In this document: positions 7,604 through 15,464 of the stretch, piece after piece
Layout: the number at the start of each line of letters is the position of its first letter
Position numbering within the stretch: position 1 is the stretch's first letter
From: Anaerorhabdus furcosa
GTDB lineage: Bacteria > Bacillota_I > Bacilli_A > Erysipelotrichales > Erysipelotrichaceae
Direction of reading: 5' to 3'
NCBI RefSeq assembly: GCF_900167375.1
Contig: NZ_FUWY01000002.1
Coordinates: forward strand, 310,001-374,000
Length of the DNA stretch: 64,000 nucleotides
The notes under the pieces: model-generated
Seen by the model: the letters and a program-made list of their open reading frames with translations, nothing else
Database searches by the model: none
Told to the model about the DNA's origin: nothing
Position numbers and translations under genes: made by a program

Positions 7604-8185
7604 ATGTCTTTTAACTTCCTCCTAGATGAATATCCTAATGAAGTTATTGTTGAAGAAGTTGTTTACAAGGTAAATACTGATTTTAAATGTATTTTATCTA
7701 TTATACAACTTCTTGACAATGATTTATTTTGTGAGCAAGAAAAAATAATCAATTCTATACGTATATTTTATGGTAATAACATACCTAGAAATACATCATT
7801 AGCATTTAATGAGTTAATTGGCTTTATTCAATTATATCAAGAAGAAAAAACAAACAGTAAGAAGCATAACAAAGTGATAGATTACACTATTGATAGTGGG
7901 TTGATTTTATCAGCTTTTATGCAAGTTTATAAAATTAATTTAATTGAAACTAATTTGCATTGGTTTGCGTTTAGTTGCTTATTGGAGAATATTAGTGATG
8001 AGCAAATTAGATTAATACAAATCATGAATATTAGAAGTATGGAAATTGATGAAAACTACTCAGCTAAGCAAAAGCAGAGAATTAGAAAACTGAAAAAAGA
8101 GTATTCACTGGAGAAACAAGAGGATATTAGCAATGATTTTGCGAACTCCTTTTTTTTGGGTGTGAAAGGAGGTCAAAATAAATGA
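7604..8185 (+). CDS. Phage Gp15-family tail assembly chaperone
   Basis: A 193-residue protein of the bacteriophage Gp15 family (named from Listeria phage A118). The visible family pattern runs 'VEEVVYKVNTDFKCIL' near the start, 'IDYTIDSGLILSAFMQVYKI' and 'LIETNLHWFAFSCLLENI' in the middle, and 'IMNIRSMEIDENYSAKQKQR' at the end. It follows the first chaperone immediately without its own strong ribosome site, so coupling is likely. It ends in an ATGA overlap with the tape measure gene. An 8-T run near its 3' end (8150-8157) does not open a longer frame on slippage. The A118-like relationship supports the comparison with listerial monocin. Confidence 0.85.
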   Translation: MSFNFLLDEYPNEVIVEEVVYKVNTDFKCILSIIQLLDNDLFCEQEKIINSIRIFYGNNIPRNTSLAFNELIGFIQLYQEEKTNSKKHNKVIDYTIDSGLILSAFMQVYKINLIETNLHWFAFSCLLENISDEQIRLIQIMNIRSMEIDENYSAKQKQRIRKLKKEYSLEKQEDISNDFANSFFLGVKGGQNK

Positions 8186-10374
8186 CAATTCAAAAACAAA
8201 CAATTTACTATGATATCAAAGTAAATTCAAAAGATGTTGATAAGATTATAAAGAAATGTAATTCAGTATTAAAAAAATTGGTATCAACAATAGAAGATTC
8301 AATGGAAAATGTGAATAAGATAAGTAGCTCTATTGATGAAGGCTTTGCTAACATTGAGAATTCAATTAAAAATTCTTCTCAAGAACTAAATAATCTTACT
8401 GTAGCATTCATGACATTAAAAGAATTAATACCAAGTATTTCAAGCAATATTGAAAAACTTGCAAGTAATGCAAGTAATTTAAACAATGATAATGCTGTAT
8501 CCATGTTTGGGGAGTCAATATTGGGTTTGTCAGAAAAATCAAAACAATCTATTACAAGTTTTTCGATGATTTTAGATTCAATACAAAAACTTTCAGAAGA
8601 ATCAAAAACATTGGAAATAAAATTTAAGAACAATGAAGATGCAGTTAAAAGGTTAACAATTGCTTTGTCAAATACAGGTGTAAGCAAATCAAAATCAGAA
8701 TTTGATTCTTATGCTGATACTTTAGGTGATGTATGGAATGGAGTAAAAGGAGCAGTTGATGTATTTAGTACATTTAAAACAATTGCAGATTTAGCAAATG
8801 GTGCAGCTGAAGGAATAAAAGCATTAACTACCGCATCCACAGGTTGGGTTGGTCTAGTAGTTTCTATTGGTATTGGTGCTATTGCGGCTTTAACTGCTGG
8901 TTTAATGGAATATGACAAGGTTATAAATGCAGAACATTATGCAATGATTGATAAGAATAATACTATTAAGGATTCTATAGCAAGTATGGATCAAATGGCG
9001 AGTGCATCAAAAAGACAAATGGATATTGAATTAGGTGAAATTTCTGTCTTAGAAAGTTACTATAATTCACTTCGTCGAAATATTGATGAAAATGGTGTAT
9101 ACATAGGAACTAAAGAGCAACTTGCAGTAACATTAGGCCAGTTGAATGATGCGTTTCCACAACTAAATGCTCATTTGGATGAAGAAAGCCAAAAAATAGT
9201 TGATCAAAATGGAGAAGTAATTGATCTTAAGGATTCTGTGGGTGAGTTGATTAAAGCAAAAAAAGCACAAGCATATTTAGATGCATATCAAGATGATTAT
9301 GCTGAAAATATGAAAAAGAAGAATGATGCGATTAAAGAAAATATTGAATATCAAAAAGAATTAAGTGATATCAAATCAAAGCTTCAAGATATTGATTTAG
9401 AAGAGTATGGCAGATTAGGTTTAACCGTCAGCACTGATGCCGCAGCAGAATATGCGAAGCAATTTAATTTAGATCCTTCTCAAATTTCTGAGTTGGTTAC
9501 AAGACAAAGTGATCTTAATGGTGTTATGGCAACCAATAACGAACTAATTAATCAAGCAAATGCTGCAACTAGTGAGTATGGTTCAGTACTTGAAGCTGTT
9601 GCGAGTGGCGATTATGATGGAGCCTTAAGCTTAATTAATGGTTTAGGTGAAATTACTTTATATGATCCTGAAAAAGGTCAAGAACAGATTTCTGCATTAG
9701 CCAGTCAAGTTGATCAGGCAAAAGAGACAGTTGCTGCTTTAAAGACAATGGAAGAAAACAATCCTGAAGCCAATGGTGCTTATGAAGAACAACTTGCACT
9801 TGCACTTGAAAATCAAGCCATTGCTGAAGCAGAACTACAAAAAGCGAAAGATGCAATTAATGAACAAAATTTAGTAAAAGAATCAGAAGCAGGTCTTGCT
9901 GAAGGCGCTGAACACAATAGAACATTTGGTGAAGAAGCAGTTCGAGGTATGATTGAAAATGGACAAATAAGTGGTGAATCATTTAGTACGGAGGTATTAG
10001 CGATTCTGAATGCAATGGTTTTGCCAACAAAGCAAATGGTTATTGAAGCAGTCTACAGAGGATTCGATGGGCCTTACAAAGAGGATCCCAATGGGCCAGG
10101 AGCTTCGTTTGATGATTCAGCAGGTGAATATCATTCTATAAAGCCATCATGGTCAACTGGTGGTAGAAGTCTTTCTCAAATGATTTTAAGTGGTGTTCAA
10201 CGCAGACTATCTACTACACTTGAAATTGGTATTCCTCGTCCTAATTTGGTTTTAGATAGTACAGGATCTACAGAAATAACGCAGAATTTAAGTTTTAATC
10301 AACCAATACAAAAGCCAAGTGATGTCAGTCGTGCACTACAAAAAGCAGCACGTGATTTAAGGAAAGTGAAGTGA
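8182..10374 (+). CDS. Tail tape measure protein
   Basis: At 730 residues this is the longest gene of the island. The first 180 residues and residues 330-600 are rich in helical, coiled-coil-like K/E/N/A repeats. A hydrophobic segment 'GWVGLVVSIGIGAIAALTAG' lies near residues 220-240, as is usual in tape measure proteins. An AAAGGAGG site (8165-8172) and the ATGA overlap with the Gp15 gene mark the start. In siphophages the length of this protein sets tail length (about 1.5 angstrom per residue), which would give a tail of roughly 100 nm. No lytic transglycosylase or peptidase domain is evident. The C-terminal part binds the Dit hub encoded next. Confidence 0.88.
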   Translation: MTIQKQTIYYDIKVNSKDVDKIIKKCNSVLKKLVSTIEDSMENVNKISSSIDEGFANIENSIKNSSQELNNLTVAFMTLKELIPSISSNIEKLASNASNLNNDNAVSMFGESILGLSEKSKQSITSFSMILDSIQKLSEESKTLEIKFKNNEDAVKRLTIALSNTGVSKSKSEFDSYADTLGDVWNGVKGAVDVFSTFKTIADLANGAAEGIKALTTASTGWVGLVVSIGIGAIAALTAGLMEYDKVINAEHYAMIDKNNTIKDSIASMDQMASASKRQMDIELGEISVLESYYNSLRRNIDENGVYIGTKEQLAVTLGQLNDAFPQLNAHLDEESQKIVDQNGEVIDLKDSVGELIKAKKAQAYLDAYQDDYAENMKKKNDAIKENIEYQKELSDIKSKLQDIDLEEYGRLGLTVSTDAAAEYAKQFNLDPSQISELVTRQSDLNGVMATNNELINQANAATSEYGSVLEAVASGDYDGALSLINGLGEITLYDPEKGQEQISALASQVDQAKETVAALKTMEENNPEANGAYEEQLALALENQAIAEAELQKAKDAINEQNLVKESEAGLAEGAEHNRTFGEEAVRGMIENGQISGESFSTEVLAILNAMVLPTKQMVIEAVYRGFDGPYKEDPNGPGASFDDSAGEYHSIKPSWSTGGRSLSQMILSGVQRRLSTTLEIGIPRPNLVLDSTGSTEITQNLSFNQPIQKPSDVSRALQKAARDLRKVK

Positions 10375-10378
10375 TGAT

Positions 10379-11269
10379 ATGGATAAAAAATATTTATTAC
10401 TAACATTTGATAATGGTATTTCAACTCTTAAAATGGGAGTTGGTGAAACAATAAAAGTAGTTCGAGTAGAAGGATTTGAAGCACCAGATTACATATTACA
10501 TACTACATCTATCGCTACTGCTGATGGAGTTCGAATTACCGGTAAGAAAGTTGATGAACGCTCTCTTAACATTACTTTTGGAATTGATGATATCAACAAT
10601 ACAGAAGTTTATAGAAAACAAATTCAAAAGTTTTTTAATCCTAATAAAACAATAAAACTTAAAATGAATTGGTGTTATAGTCAAGCACAGATTGAATGCG
10701 AATTAGAAGAATTTAGTTGGTCGAGTATTGAATCAATGTGGTCATATTTAGAGGGATCTGTTGCATTAAAATGTCCATTTCCATTTTGGAGTGATTTGGA
10801 TAACTTTGGTAAAAACATTGCTGCTATTACGCCGATGTTTACATTTCCTTTAGGAATGATTAACTTCAATGAAAGTGGTAGTAAGAATTTGGGATATCAA
10901 GTCATGGGTTATAATACCTTATCCAAAGAAGTTCTTTTGAATAATAAGGGTGATGTACCAACTGGTGTAGAAATTCACTTCATTGCTAAACGAGGTGTTG
11001 TTAAAAATCCTAAGATTACTTTATTAAGCTCAGGAGAATTCATTGAAGTCGTTCAAGATATGGCAAAGAATGATGTCATTGTAGTTAACACAAATGTTGG
11101 TAAAAAAGGAATCACAAAGAATGGCGTTAATATTTTCAAAGAAAAGAACAAGTTATCTACATTCTTCCAACTTGAACTTGGTGATAATAAAATAGCGTAT
11201 GATGCGTTAGAAAACTATACAAATCTGGATGTACGTGTTTACTATACTCCGAAATACTTGGGGGTATAG
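10379..11269 (+). CDS. Distal tail protein (Dit)
   Basis: A 296-residue protein in the Dit position between tape measure and hub. The N-terminal domain (about 1-140) begins 'MDKKYLLLTFDNGIST' and contains 'RVEGFEAPDY' and 'KVDERSLNITFGI', typical of Sipho_tail/Dit belts, followed by 'RKQIQKFFNPNKTIKL' and a 'CPFPFWSD' turn at the junction to the C-terminal galectin-like domain. It forms the hexameric ring at the tip of the tube to which the hub and receptor-binding proteins attach. The gene starts 4 bases after the tape measure stop. It is of ordinary length for simple Gram-positive siphophage baseplates. Confidence 0.83.
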   Translation: MDKKYLLLTFDNGISTLKMGVGETIKVVRVEGFEAPDYILHTTSIATADGVRITGKKVDERSLNITFGIDDINNTEVYRKQIQKFFNPNKTIKLKMNWCYSQAQIECELEEFSWSSIESMWSYLEGSVALKCPFPFWSDLDNFGKNIAAITPMFTFPLGMINFNESGSKNLGYQVMGYNTLSKEVLLNNKGDVPTGVEIHFIAKRGVVKNPKITLLSSGEFIEVVQDMAKNDVIVVNTNVGKKGITKNGVNIFKEKNKLSTFFQLELGDNKIAYDALENYTNLDVRVYYTPKYLGV

Positions 11270-11272
11270 AAG

Positions 11273-12310
11273 ATGGAATTATTAATTCTAGACAGGAATT
11301 TTGAAGAAATCGCAACGATTGAACTTTTTAGTTCTCTTCAGTGGAATCGAAAATATTATGATTATGGTGATTTTGAATTAGAGACAGATATTAGTCATAT
11401 AAAATTATTTCAAGAAGGTGTATATCTATTTCGCAAAGATTATGAATTAGCGTTAATTGAAGAAATTACTTATGAAAGATCTGATAGTAATGAATACTCT
11501 TTGAAAGTTAGTGGAAGATTTATCACTGCAATTTTAGATGATAGGGTTGTAGTAGGTGAAAAGAAACTAACTGGAAATCATGAGGACATTGCATACCAAT
11601 TATTGAATGAAAATTTTATTCAACCTACAGATGCATTGAGAAAAGTGAATTACTTAAGCGTTGCGATTAAAAGTAAACTAGGTGAATCTACAACACTGGA
11701 ATTAAAGAATGCCGTGATTGGTAAAAAGTTAAATGAGTTCTTAGAAGAGAAGGAATTAGCACATAAAATCGAATACGACTATCTCAATAATCAACTGGTA
11801 TATTCGGTGTGGAAAGGATTAGATCGTACTGAGGAACAAACAATCAACTCGTGGGCTGTTTTTTCAGATGATTACGACAATATAGTAAATATTGATTATT
11901 CACATGATATGAGTGATTATATCAATTTTGCTTATGTAGTTGGAAAAGATAATTTAAGAGTTGAAGTAAATCAAATCAAAGAGGGTGAAAGACGGAGAGA
12001 AAAAGTTGTGTCCTCTTCTGATAGTGATAGGAATGTTTTAACTGATAAGGGGAAGCAAGAATTAGATAAAAATAAACTAGTAGAAGTTATCGATTGTAAT
12101 ATTCTAAGTAGTGAGAATTTATTGTATAGAAGAGACTATGATTTAGGAGATCTTTGTACAGTAAAAATCAGAAGTATAGATAAAATGTCTTCCTTGAGAA
12201 TTACAGAAGTAAAAGAAGTATATGAAAATGGTGAGATAAGAATTGAACCTAAATTTGGTGATGATTATATTACTATTACAAAATTTATAGAAAGAGAGGT
12301 AAAATCATGA
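11273..12310 (+). CDS. Tail hub protein, Siphovirus ReqiPepy6 Gp37-like (Tal)
   Basis: A 345-residue protein starting 'MELLILDRNFEEIATIEL' with the family hallmark 'WNRKYYDYGDFELE' and 'ALIEEITYERSDSNEYSLKVSG' region, a strong match to Gp37-like tail hub proteins. These correspond to the N-terminal gp27-like hub domains of tail-associated lysins and hold the baseplate centre. It has no C-terminal peptidase or lysin extension, so cell-wall digestion by the tip would need another protein. It lies 3 bases after dit and overlaps the next gene by ATGA. Membership is confident, details of assembly are inferred from phage homologues. Confidence 0.85.
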   Translation: MELLILDRNFEEIATIELFSSLQWNRKYYDYGDFELETDISHIKLFQEGVYLFRKDYELALIEEITYERSDSNEYSLKVSGRFITAILDDRVVVGEKKLTGNHEDIAYQLLNENFIQPTDALRKVNYLSVAIKSKLGESTTLELKNAVIGKKLNEFLEEKELAHKIEYDYLNNQLVYSVWKGLDRTEEQTINSWAVFSDDYDNIVNIDYSHDMSDYINFAYVVGKDNLRVEVNQIKEGERRREKVVSSSDSDRNVLTDKGKQELDKNKLVEVIDCNILSSENLLYRRDYDLGDLCTVKIRSIDKMSSLRITEVKEVYENGEIRIEPKFGDDYITITKFIEREVKS

Positions 12311-13260
12311 GAAGTGGTTTTTTTAATTCGGATATAACAGGTTATAACGATAGTGGTATGCCTATTTTTGATAGAGCGGAAGATGCGGAATTCTTTGCTC
12401 ATTTTTTCAAATCATTCTTCACAAATGGTGTATATCCAAATCCCAGCTCAAATTTACAAGTTTCAATACAAGAAGGAATGAATGTTAAGGTATTACCTGG
12501 GTTATGCTTGATTGAAGGGTATTTTGGTTGGGAAGATACAGAACGTGTGTTAGCAATTCAAGCAAGCGAGAGTTTAGACCGAATTGACCGTATTGTACTG
12601 CGTCTAAATTTAGCAGACAGAACGATTGATTTATATGTAAAGAAAGGGGTTGGAGCAACAAATCCTGTAGCACCAGAAATTACTCGTCCATTACCAAATC
12701 AGGGCGGTGATATATTTGAGTTAGGTATCGCAGATATCTTTGTAGCAAAAAACACGACATCAATTACACAACAGCGTATAACAGATTTGCGTTTAAATAA
12801 TGAATTTTGTGGACTTGTAGTACAGACAGTAAAAGGAATAGATACTACAACTTTATTTCAACAGTTACAAGGACAAATTAGTGAAAACATGGAATTAATT
12901 CAAAGTGCTTTGGATGAAACACTAGCGGGAGATATTATTTCAAAACTTACTAAAGACTTGAATAAGCTAGTTATTCCTACTACAGCTATATGGACACAAC
13001 TTACTTCCTCAACTGCAAATGAGGAAGAATTAGAAAATGATCCAAACTTAACTTATCCATGGTTTTCGGATGTATTGTTTAACTGTACTGAAAATGATTA
13101 TGTTGAGTTGCAACCTAATATACCAACAAGTGAATTAGGGGTAGCACCATTTAACTATTCAAAAACGAGTAAACTAAGAATTTATGCAAGTGATAATTTA
13201 ATCGGGAAAGAACTTAAGTTTATGGTTTGTCGTAAAACTAGAAAGAATGAGGTAGTGTAA
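12307..13260 (+). CDS. Baseplate/tail-fibre adaptor protein (BppU-like N-terminus)
   Basis: A 317-residue protein. The N-terminal half is a known phage baseplate module: 'MRSGFFNSDITGYNDSGMPI', then 'AEDAEFFAHFFKSFFTNGVY', 'GLCLIEGYFGWED', 'RIDRIVLRLNLADRTI' and 'ITQQRITDLRLNNEFCGLVV'. This module docks a receptor-binding part to the Dit/Tal baseplate. A helical linker at about 185-215 leads to a C-terminal beta-rich domain ending 'LKFMVCRKTRKNEVV'. GAGAGG precedes the ATG. It is coupled to the hub gene and followed 1 base later by the first of three tail-tip paralogues, so it is probably the adaptor on which those sit. Confidence 0.8.
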   Translation: MRSGFFNSDITGYNDSGMPIFDRAEDAEFFAHFFKSFFTNGVYPNPSSNLQVSIQEGMNVKVLPGLCLIEGYFGWEDTERVLAIQASESLDRIDRIVLRLNLADRTIDLYVKKGVGATNPVAPEITRPLPNQGGDIFELGIADIFVAKNTTSITQQRITDLRLNNEFCGLVVQTVKGIDTTTLFQQLQGQISENMELIQSALDETLAGDIISKLTKDLNKLVIPTTAIWTQLTSSTANEEELENDPNLTYPWFSDVLFNCTENDYVELQPNIPTSELGVAPFNYSKTSKLRIYASDNLIGKELKFMVCRKTRKNEVV

Positions 13261-13261
13261 T

Positions 13262-13663
13262 ATGTTAGGAAAAATATTAACAAAAGCAAAAGGTTTTTTT
13301 CCACCTGGTTATAAATATGTAACGGGTAAAATGAATATAGAAGTATGTAATTCAAATGCAAATATTGTACCTTTAACAGGAAGGGTGTATCAATTGAAGT
13401 TAGATGAATATAGAGGATTTACGGTTAAAGCTGGTAACCTCATTTTAGCTGATGTAGGTTTTACACAATCTGGTTGGGTGAATAATACTTCAACAATTTT
13501 GTATTTGGATTTTTTATCTGCATTTAACTTTAACTGGAATGATTTAATCAGTAAATCGAAACCAATTGATGTAATACACAAGTATAATCCAACTAATAAG
13601 AGTGTGTTTATAGTTGAAATAACTTCTTGGTTTGAAAAAAGCGGGGGGGGGGGGGGGGTATAA
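13262..13663 (+). CDS. Tail-tip (receptor-binding) protein 1, with phase-variable G tract
   Basis: A 133-residue protein starting 'MLGKILTKAKGFFPPGYKY'. It shares the pattern MLGKIL - GYK - (I/L)xPLT - final W(F/L)EK with the next two genes, so the three are paralogous tail-tip domains. The domain ends at 'ITSWFEK'; this is followed by Ser, five Gly all coded by GGG, Val and TAA. Those Gly codons are a run of 16 G (13643-13658). With 17 or 14 G the frame passes the TAA and runs open through 13660-13713 into the next gene, giving a fusion of about 280 residues; with 15 G it ends 21 codons later. No enzymatic motif is seen. The receptor-binding role comes from position behind the baseplate adaptor. 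Confidence 0.68.
   Translation: MLGKILTKAKGFFPPGYKYVTGKMNIEVCNSNANIVPLTGRVYQLKLDEYRGFTVKAGNLILADVGFTQSGWVNNTSTILYLDFLSAFNFNWNDLISKSKPIDVIHKYNPTNKSVFIVEITSWFEKSGGGGGV
13643..13658. repeat. Homopolymeric G16 tract in a tail-tip gene
   Basis: Sixteen consecutive G in DNA of roughly 30% GC, inside the last codons of the first tail-tip gene. Long G runs are classical sites of slipped-strand mispairing and phase variation. Glycine elsewhere in the island is mainly coded GGT or GGA, so GGG repeated five times is not codon preference. Length changes shift the reading into either an immediate stop (present form), a short tail, or a fusion to the next paralogue. The true length may be mixed in the population or misread in assembly. 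Confidence 0.85.
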
Positions 13664-13713
13664 ATCCTCTTTTAAAAAAATCCTCAACTTTCTTGCGAAA
13701 GGTGGTATCAACC

Positions 13714-14103
13714 ATGTTGGGTAGAATTCTTATAAATCAGAAGAGTGAGTACGCAGGATACAAAATCATGAGGGGAATTAAAGATATAGTAAGTACTTCT
13801 AATGATGGAATCATAAGCAGATTAATACCACAAGAAATTATTCCTTTGACATTTAAGTTAGAGTGGTCTGGGACAGCTAAATGGTATATACATTTCGCAA
13901 TGCAAAGTACACCAATTGGTTGGGTTAATGGATTTATTTGGTCAGGTGGTGGCAAAGAGACATGTATGACATATATGGATGTTGAATCTTTGTATGGCCT
14001 TGAATACTTAAAAAAATGCAAATATTTTGGTGGAAATGCTACAAACGCAACTGGAACTTATAAAATCACTATGGTTAAGTGGCTGGAAAAGGTTGGTGGT
14101 TAG
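13714..14103 (+). CDS. Tail-tip (receptor-binding) protein 2
   Basis: A 129-residue paralogue of the preceding gene: 'MLGRILINQKSEYAGYKIM' at the start, 'EIIPLTFKLEW' in the middle and 'MVKWLEKVGG' at the end. I start it at the ATG 14 codons-scale downstream of the frame's TTG (13693) because AAAGGTGG (13698-13705) lies 8 bases ahead of 13714 and the shared family start MLG(K/R)IL falls exactly there. The frame is open upstream back to the G16 tract, so in another phase state it becomes the C-terminal half of a fusion with protein 1. In the present state it should be made on its own. Middle residues are diverged from the paralogues, as expected of receptor-contact surfaces. Confidence 0.66.
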   Translation: MLGRILINQKSEYAGYKIMRGIKDIVSTSNDGIISRLIPQEIIPLTFKLEWSGTAKWYIHFAMQSTPIGWVNGFIWSGGGKETCMTYMDVESLYGLEYLKKCKYFGGNATNATGTYKITMVKWLEKVGG

Positions 14104-14104
14104 T

Positions 14105-14506
14105 ATGGTACTTGGAAAAGTATTAGTGAATGGAAATGATTCACCATTTCCAGCAGGATTTAAATTTGAATTTGGAGAGCATCCAACCTTGAAAGGATCT
14201 GGCACTATTAATTATGACAACAGTAAGTTAATTCCTTTAGTTATCACTCTAGAAAATGGATTAGCGAATGATTGGAGCGGAAATGCGCAAACACATTTAT
14301 ATAAAACATTGAATGGGAAAAATATTCAGTATTTATATTGCCAACCACGAACAAGTTACTCGTTGGGTTATGTTTCAATAACAAATTACACAGGACTAAC
14401 AATTGATTTAATAAGGCATTCAGGAGGATTTGATAACTTGCAAAAAAGAACAAATATTGTGACAAACTTTTCATGTATCTGTACAATGTGGTTAGAAAAG
14501 AAATAG
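14105..14506 (+). CDS. Tail-tip (receptor-binding) protein 3
   Basis: The third tandem paralogue, 133 residues: start 'MVLGKVLVNGNDSPFPAGFK', middle 'LIPLVITLENG', end 'ICTMWLEKK'. It begins one base after the stop of protein 2, with the start chosen by alignment to the family start; the open frame reaches back to 14027 without support. Aromatic and asparagine-rich beta-type segments fit a small receptor-binding head. There are no other motifs. Together with its two neighbours it suggests either a hetero-oligomeric tail tip or a cassette of alternative binding domains. The amidase gene follows after 20 bases. Confidence 0.64.
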   Translation: MVLGKVLVNGNDSPFPAGFKFEFGEHPTLKGSGTINYDNSKLIPLVITLENGLANDWSGNAQTHLYKTLNGKNIQYLYCQPRTSYSLGYVSITNYTGLTIDLIRHSGGFDNLQKRTNIVTNFSCICTMWLEKK

Positions 14507-14526
14507 ATCTAGAAAGGAGTGATTTA

Positions 14527-15282
14527 ATGGAAATAATTCAACAACTAATCTCGCAAGATAAATATGGATTAAAATGTCCATATGTATTAAATCCAAAATA
14601 CATTACTATTCATAATACTGGGAACAATGCCTCTGCACAAAACGAAATTAATTATATGAAAAAGAATTTAAGCAATACAAGTTTTCATATAGCAGTAGAT
14701 GATAAGGTCGCTATCTTAGGAATACCTTTGAATAGAAATGCATGGCATGCAGGTGATGGAAGTAAAGGTATAGGAAATAGAGAATCAATTGGAATCGAAA
14801 TATGTTACTCAACAGATTATTCTAGTGATAGACATAGTAAAGCATTTTACAATGCAATTGAAGTAACGAAACAATTAATGATAGAATTCAACATTCCCAT
14901 TGAAAATGTAAGACAGCACTATGATTGGAGTAAGAAAAATTGTCCGCATCGAATTAGAAAGGAAGGAACTTGGAAAAAGTTCCTTTCTCTTTGCTGTGAA
15001 GCAGAATCAATTGAAACCCATGAGCAAAAACTAAAAAGAATAAGAGTAGAGAAAGAAGGGCTTTATATACGTGAAAAAGTTAATGGAGAAATTATAGGGT
15101 TTATACCTGAAAATAGTTTTCAAGATTTTGATTTAATCATGTTTGTTAAGGGTATACAATCTGATGGGTTTCAACACTGTAAAGTTCAAGGAAGTTGGAT
15201 TTATAATGGGCTTTCATATGAAAATAAAATAGGCGATATTCAATTTGACTCTCGTGTTTATAGTATTGAAGAAAGTGAGTGA
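14527..15282 (+). CDS. N-acetylmuramoyl-L-alanine amidase endolysin
   Basis: A 251-residue endolysin. Residues 1-155 are an Amidase_2 domain with the zinc and catalytic pattern 'ITIHNTGN', 'SFHIAVDDK', 'WHAGDGSKGIGN', 'IGIEICYS' and 'HYDWSKKNCPHRIR' (zinc ligands in the first and last). The C-terminal 90 residues start 'RIRVEKEGLYIREK' and look like SH3-type wall-binding repeats. It cuts between N-acetylmuramic acid and L-alanine to release particles. AAAGGAGT (14513-14520) lies 6 bases before the ATG at 14527; the upstream open frame to 14473 overlaps gene 3 and is not needed. There is no signal peptide, so export depends on the holin encoded next. Confidence 0.9.
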   Translation: MEIIQQLISQDKYGLKCPYVLNPKYITIHNTGNNASAQNEINYMKKNLSNTSFHIAVDDKVAILGIPLNRNAWHAGDGSKGIGNRESIGIEICYSTDYSSDRHSKAFYNAIEVTKQLMIEFNIPIENVRQHYDWSKKNCPHRIRKEGTWKKFLSLCCEAESIETHEQKLKRIRVEKEGLYIREKVNGEIIGFIPENSFQDFDLIMFVKGIQSDGFQHCKVQGSWIYNGLSYENKIGDIQFDSRVYSIEESE

Positions 15283-15286
15283 TACA

Positions 15287-15463
15287 ATGAAAGATAAATT
15301 ATACAAATTAATTGATTTAAAAAGCATTATTACATTAAGTATGATATTTGCGCTTATTTTCGGATGGTTTGTAAATAAAGTAAGTACAGAACAATTTATT
15401 CCCTTAGTAACCATGATTATGACATTTTATTTTGCACGCAACAAAGCAAATACTTTGGAATAA
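15287..15463 (+). CDS. Small two-helix holin
   Basis: A 58-residue protein with charged N-terminus 'MKDKLYKLIDLKS', a membrane helix 'IITLSMIFALIFGWFV', a short polar turn and a second hydrophobic stretch 'FIPLVTMIMTFYF', ending 'ARNKANTLE'. Size, two hairpin-forming helices and place behind the endolysin fit a class II-type holin. It begins 4 bases after the amidase stop with GAGTG ahead, and ends 1 base before the following gene. It should form the membrane lesion that lets the amidase reach the wall. Confidence 0.7.
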   Translation: MKDKLYKLIDLKSIITLSMIFALIFGWFVNKVSTEQFIPLVTMIMTFYFARNKANTLE

Positions 15464-15464
15464 C

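Noticed and set aside
8150-8157. Run of eight T near the end of the Gp15 gene as a slippage or frameshift site
   Set aside because: Both shifted frames reach a stop within a few codons and do not join the tape measure frame, so no extended chaperone would result.
7246-8185. Lambda-type programmed frameshift joining the two tail chaperones
   Set aside because: The first gene ends before the second begins, the second has its own ATG one base later, and no slippery heptamer lies in an overlap.
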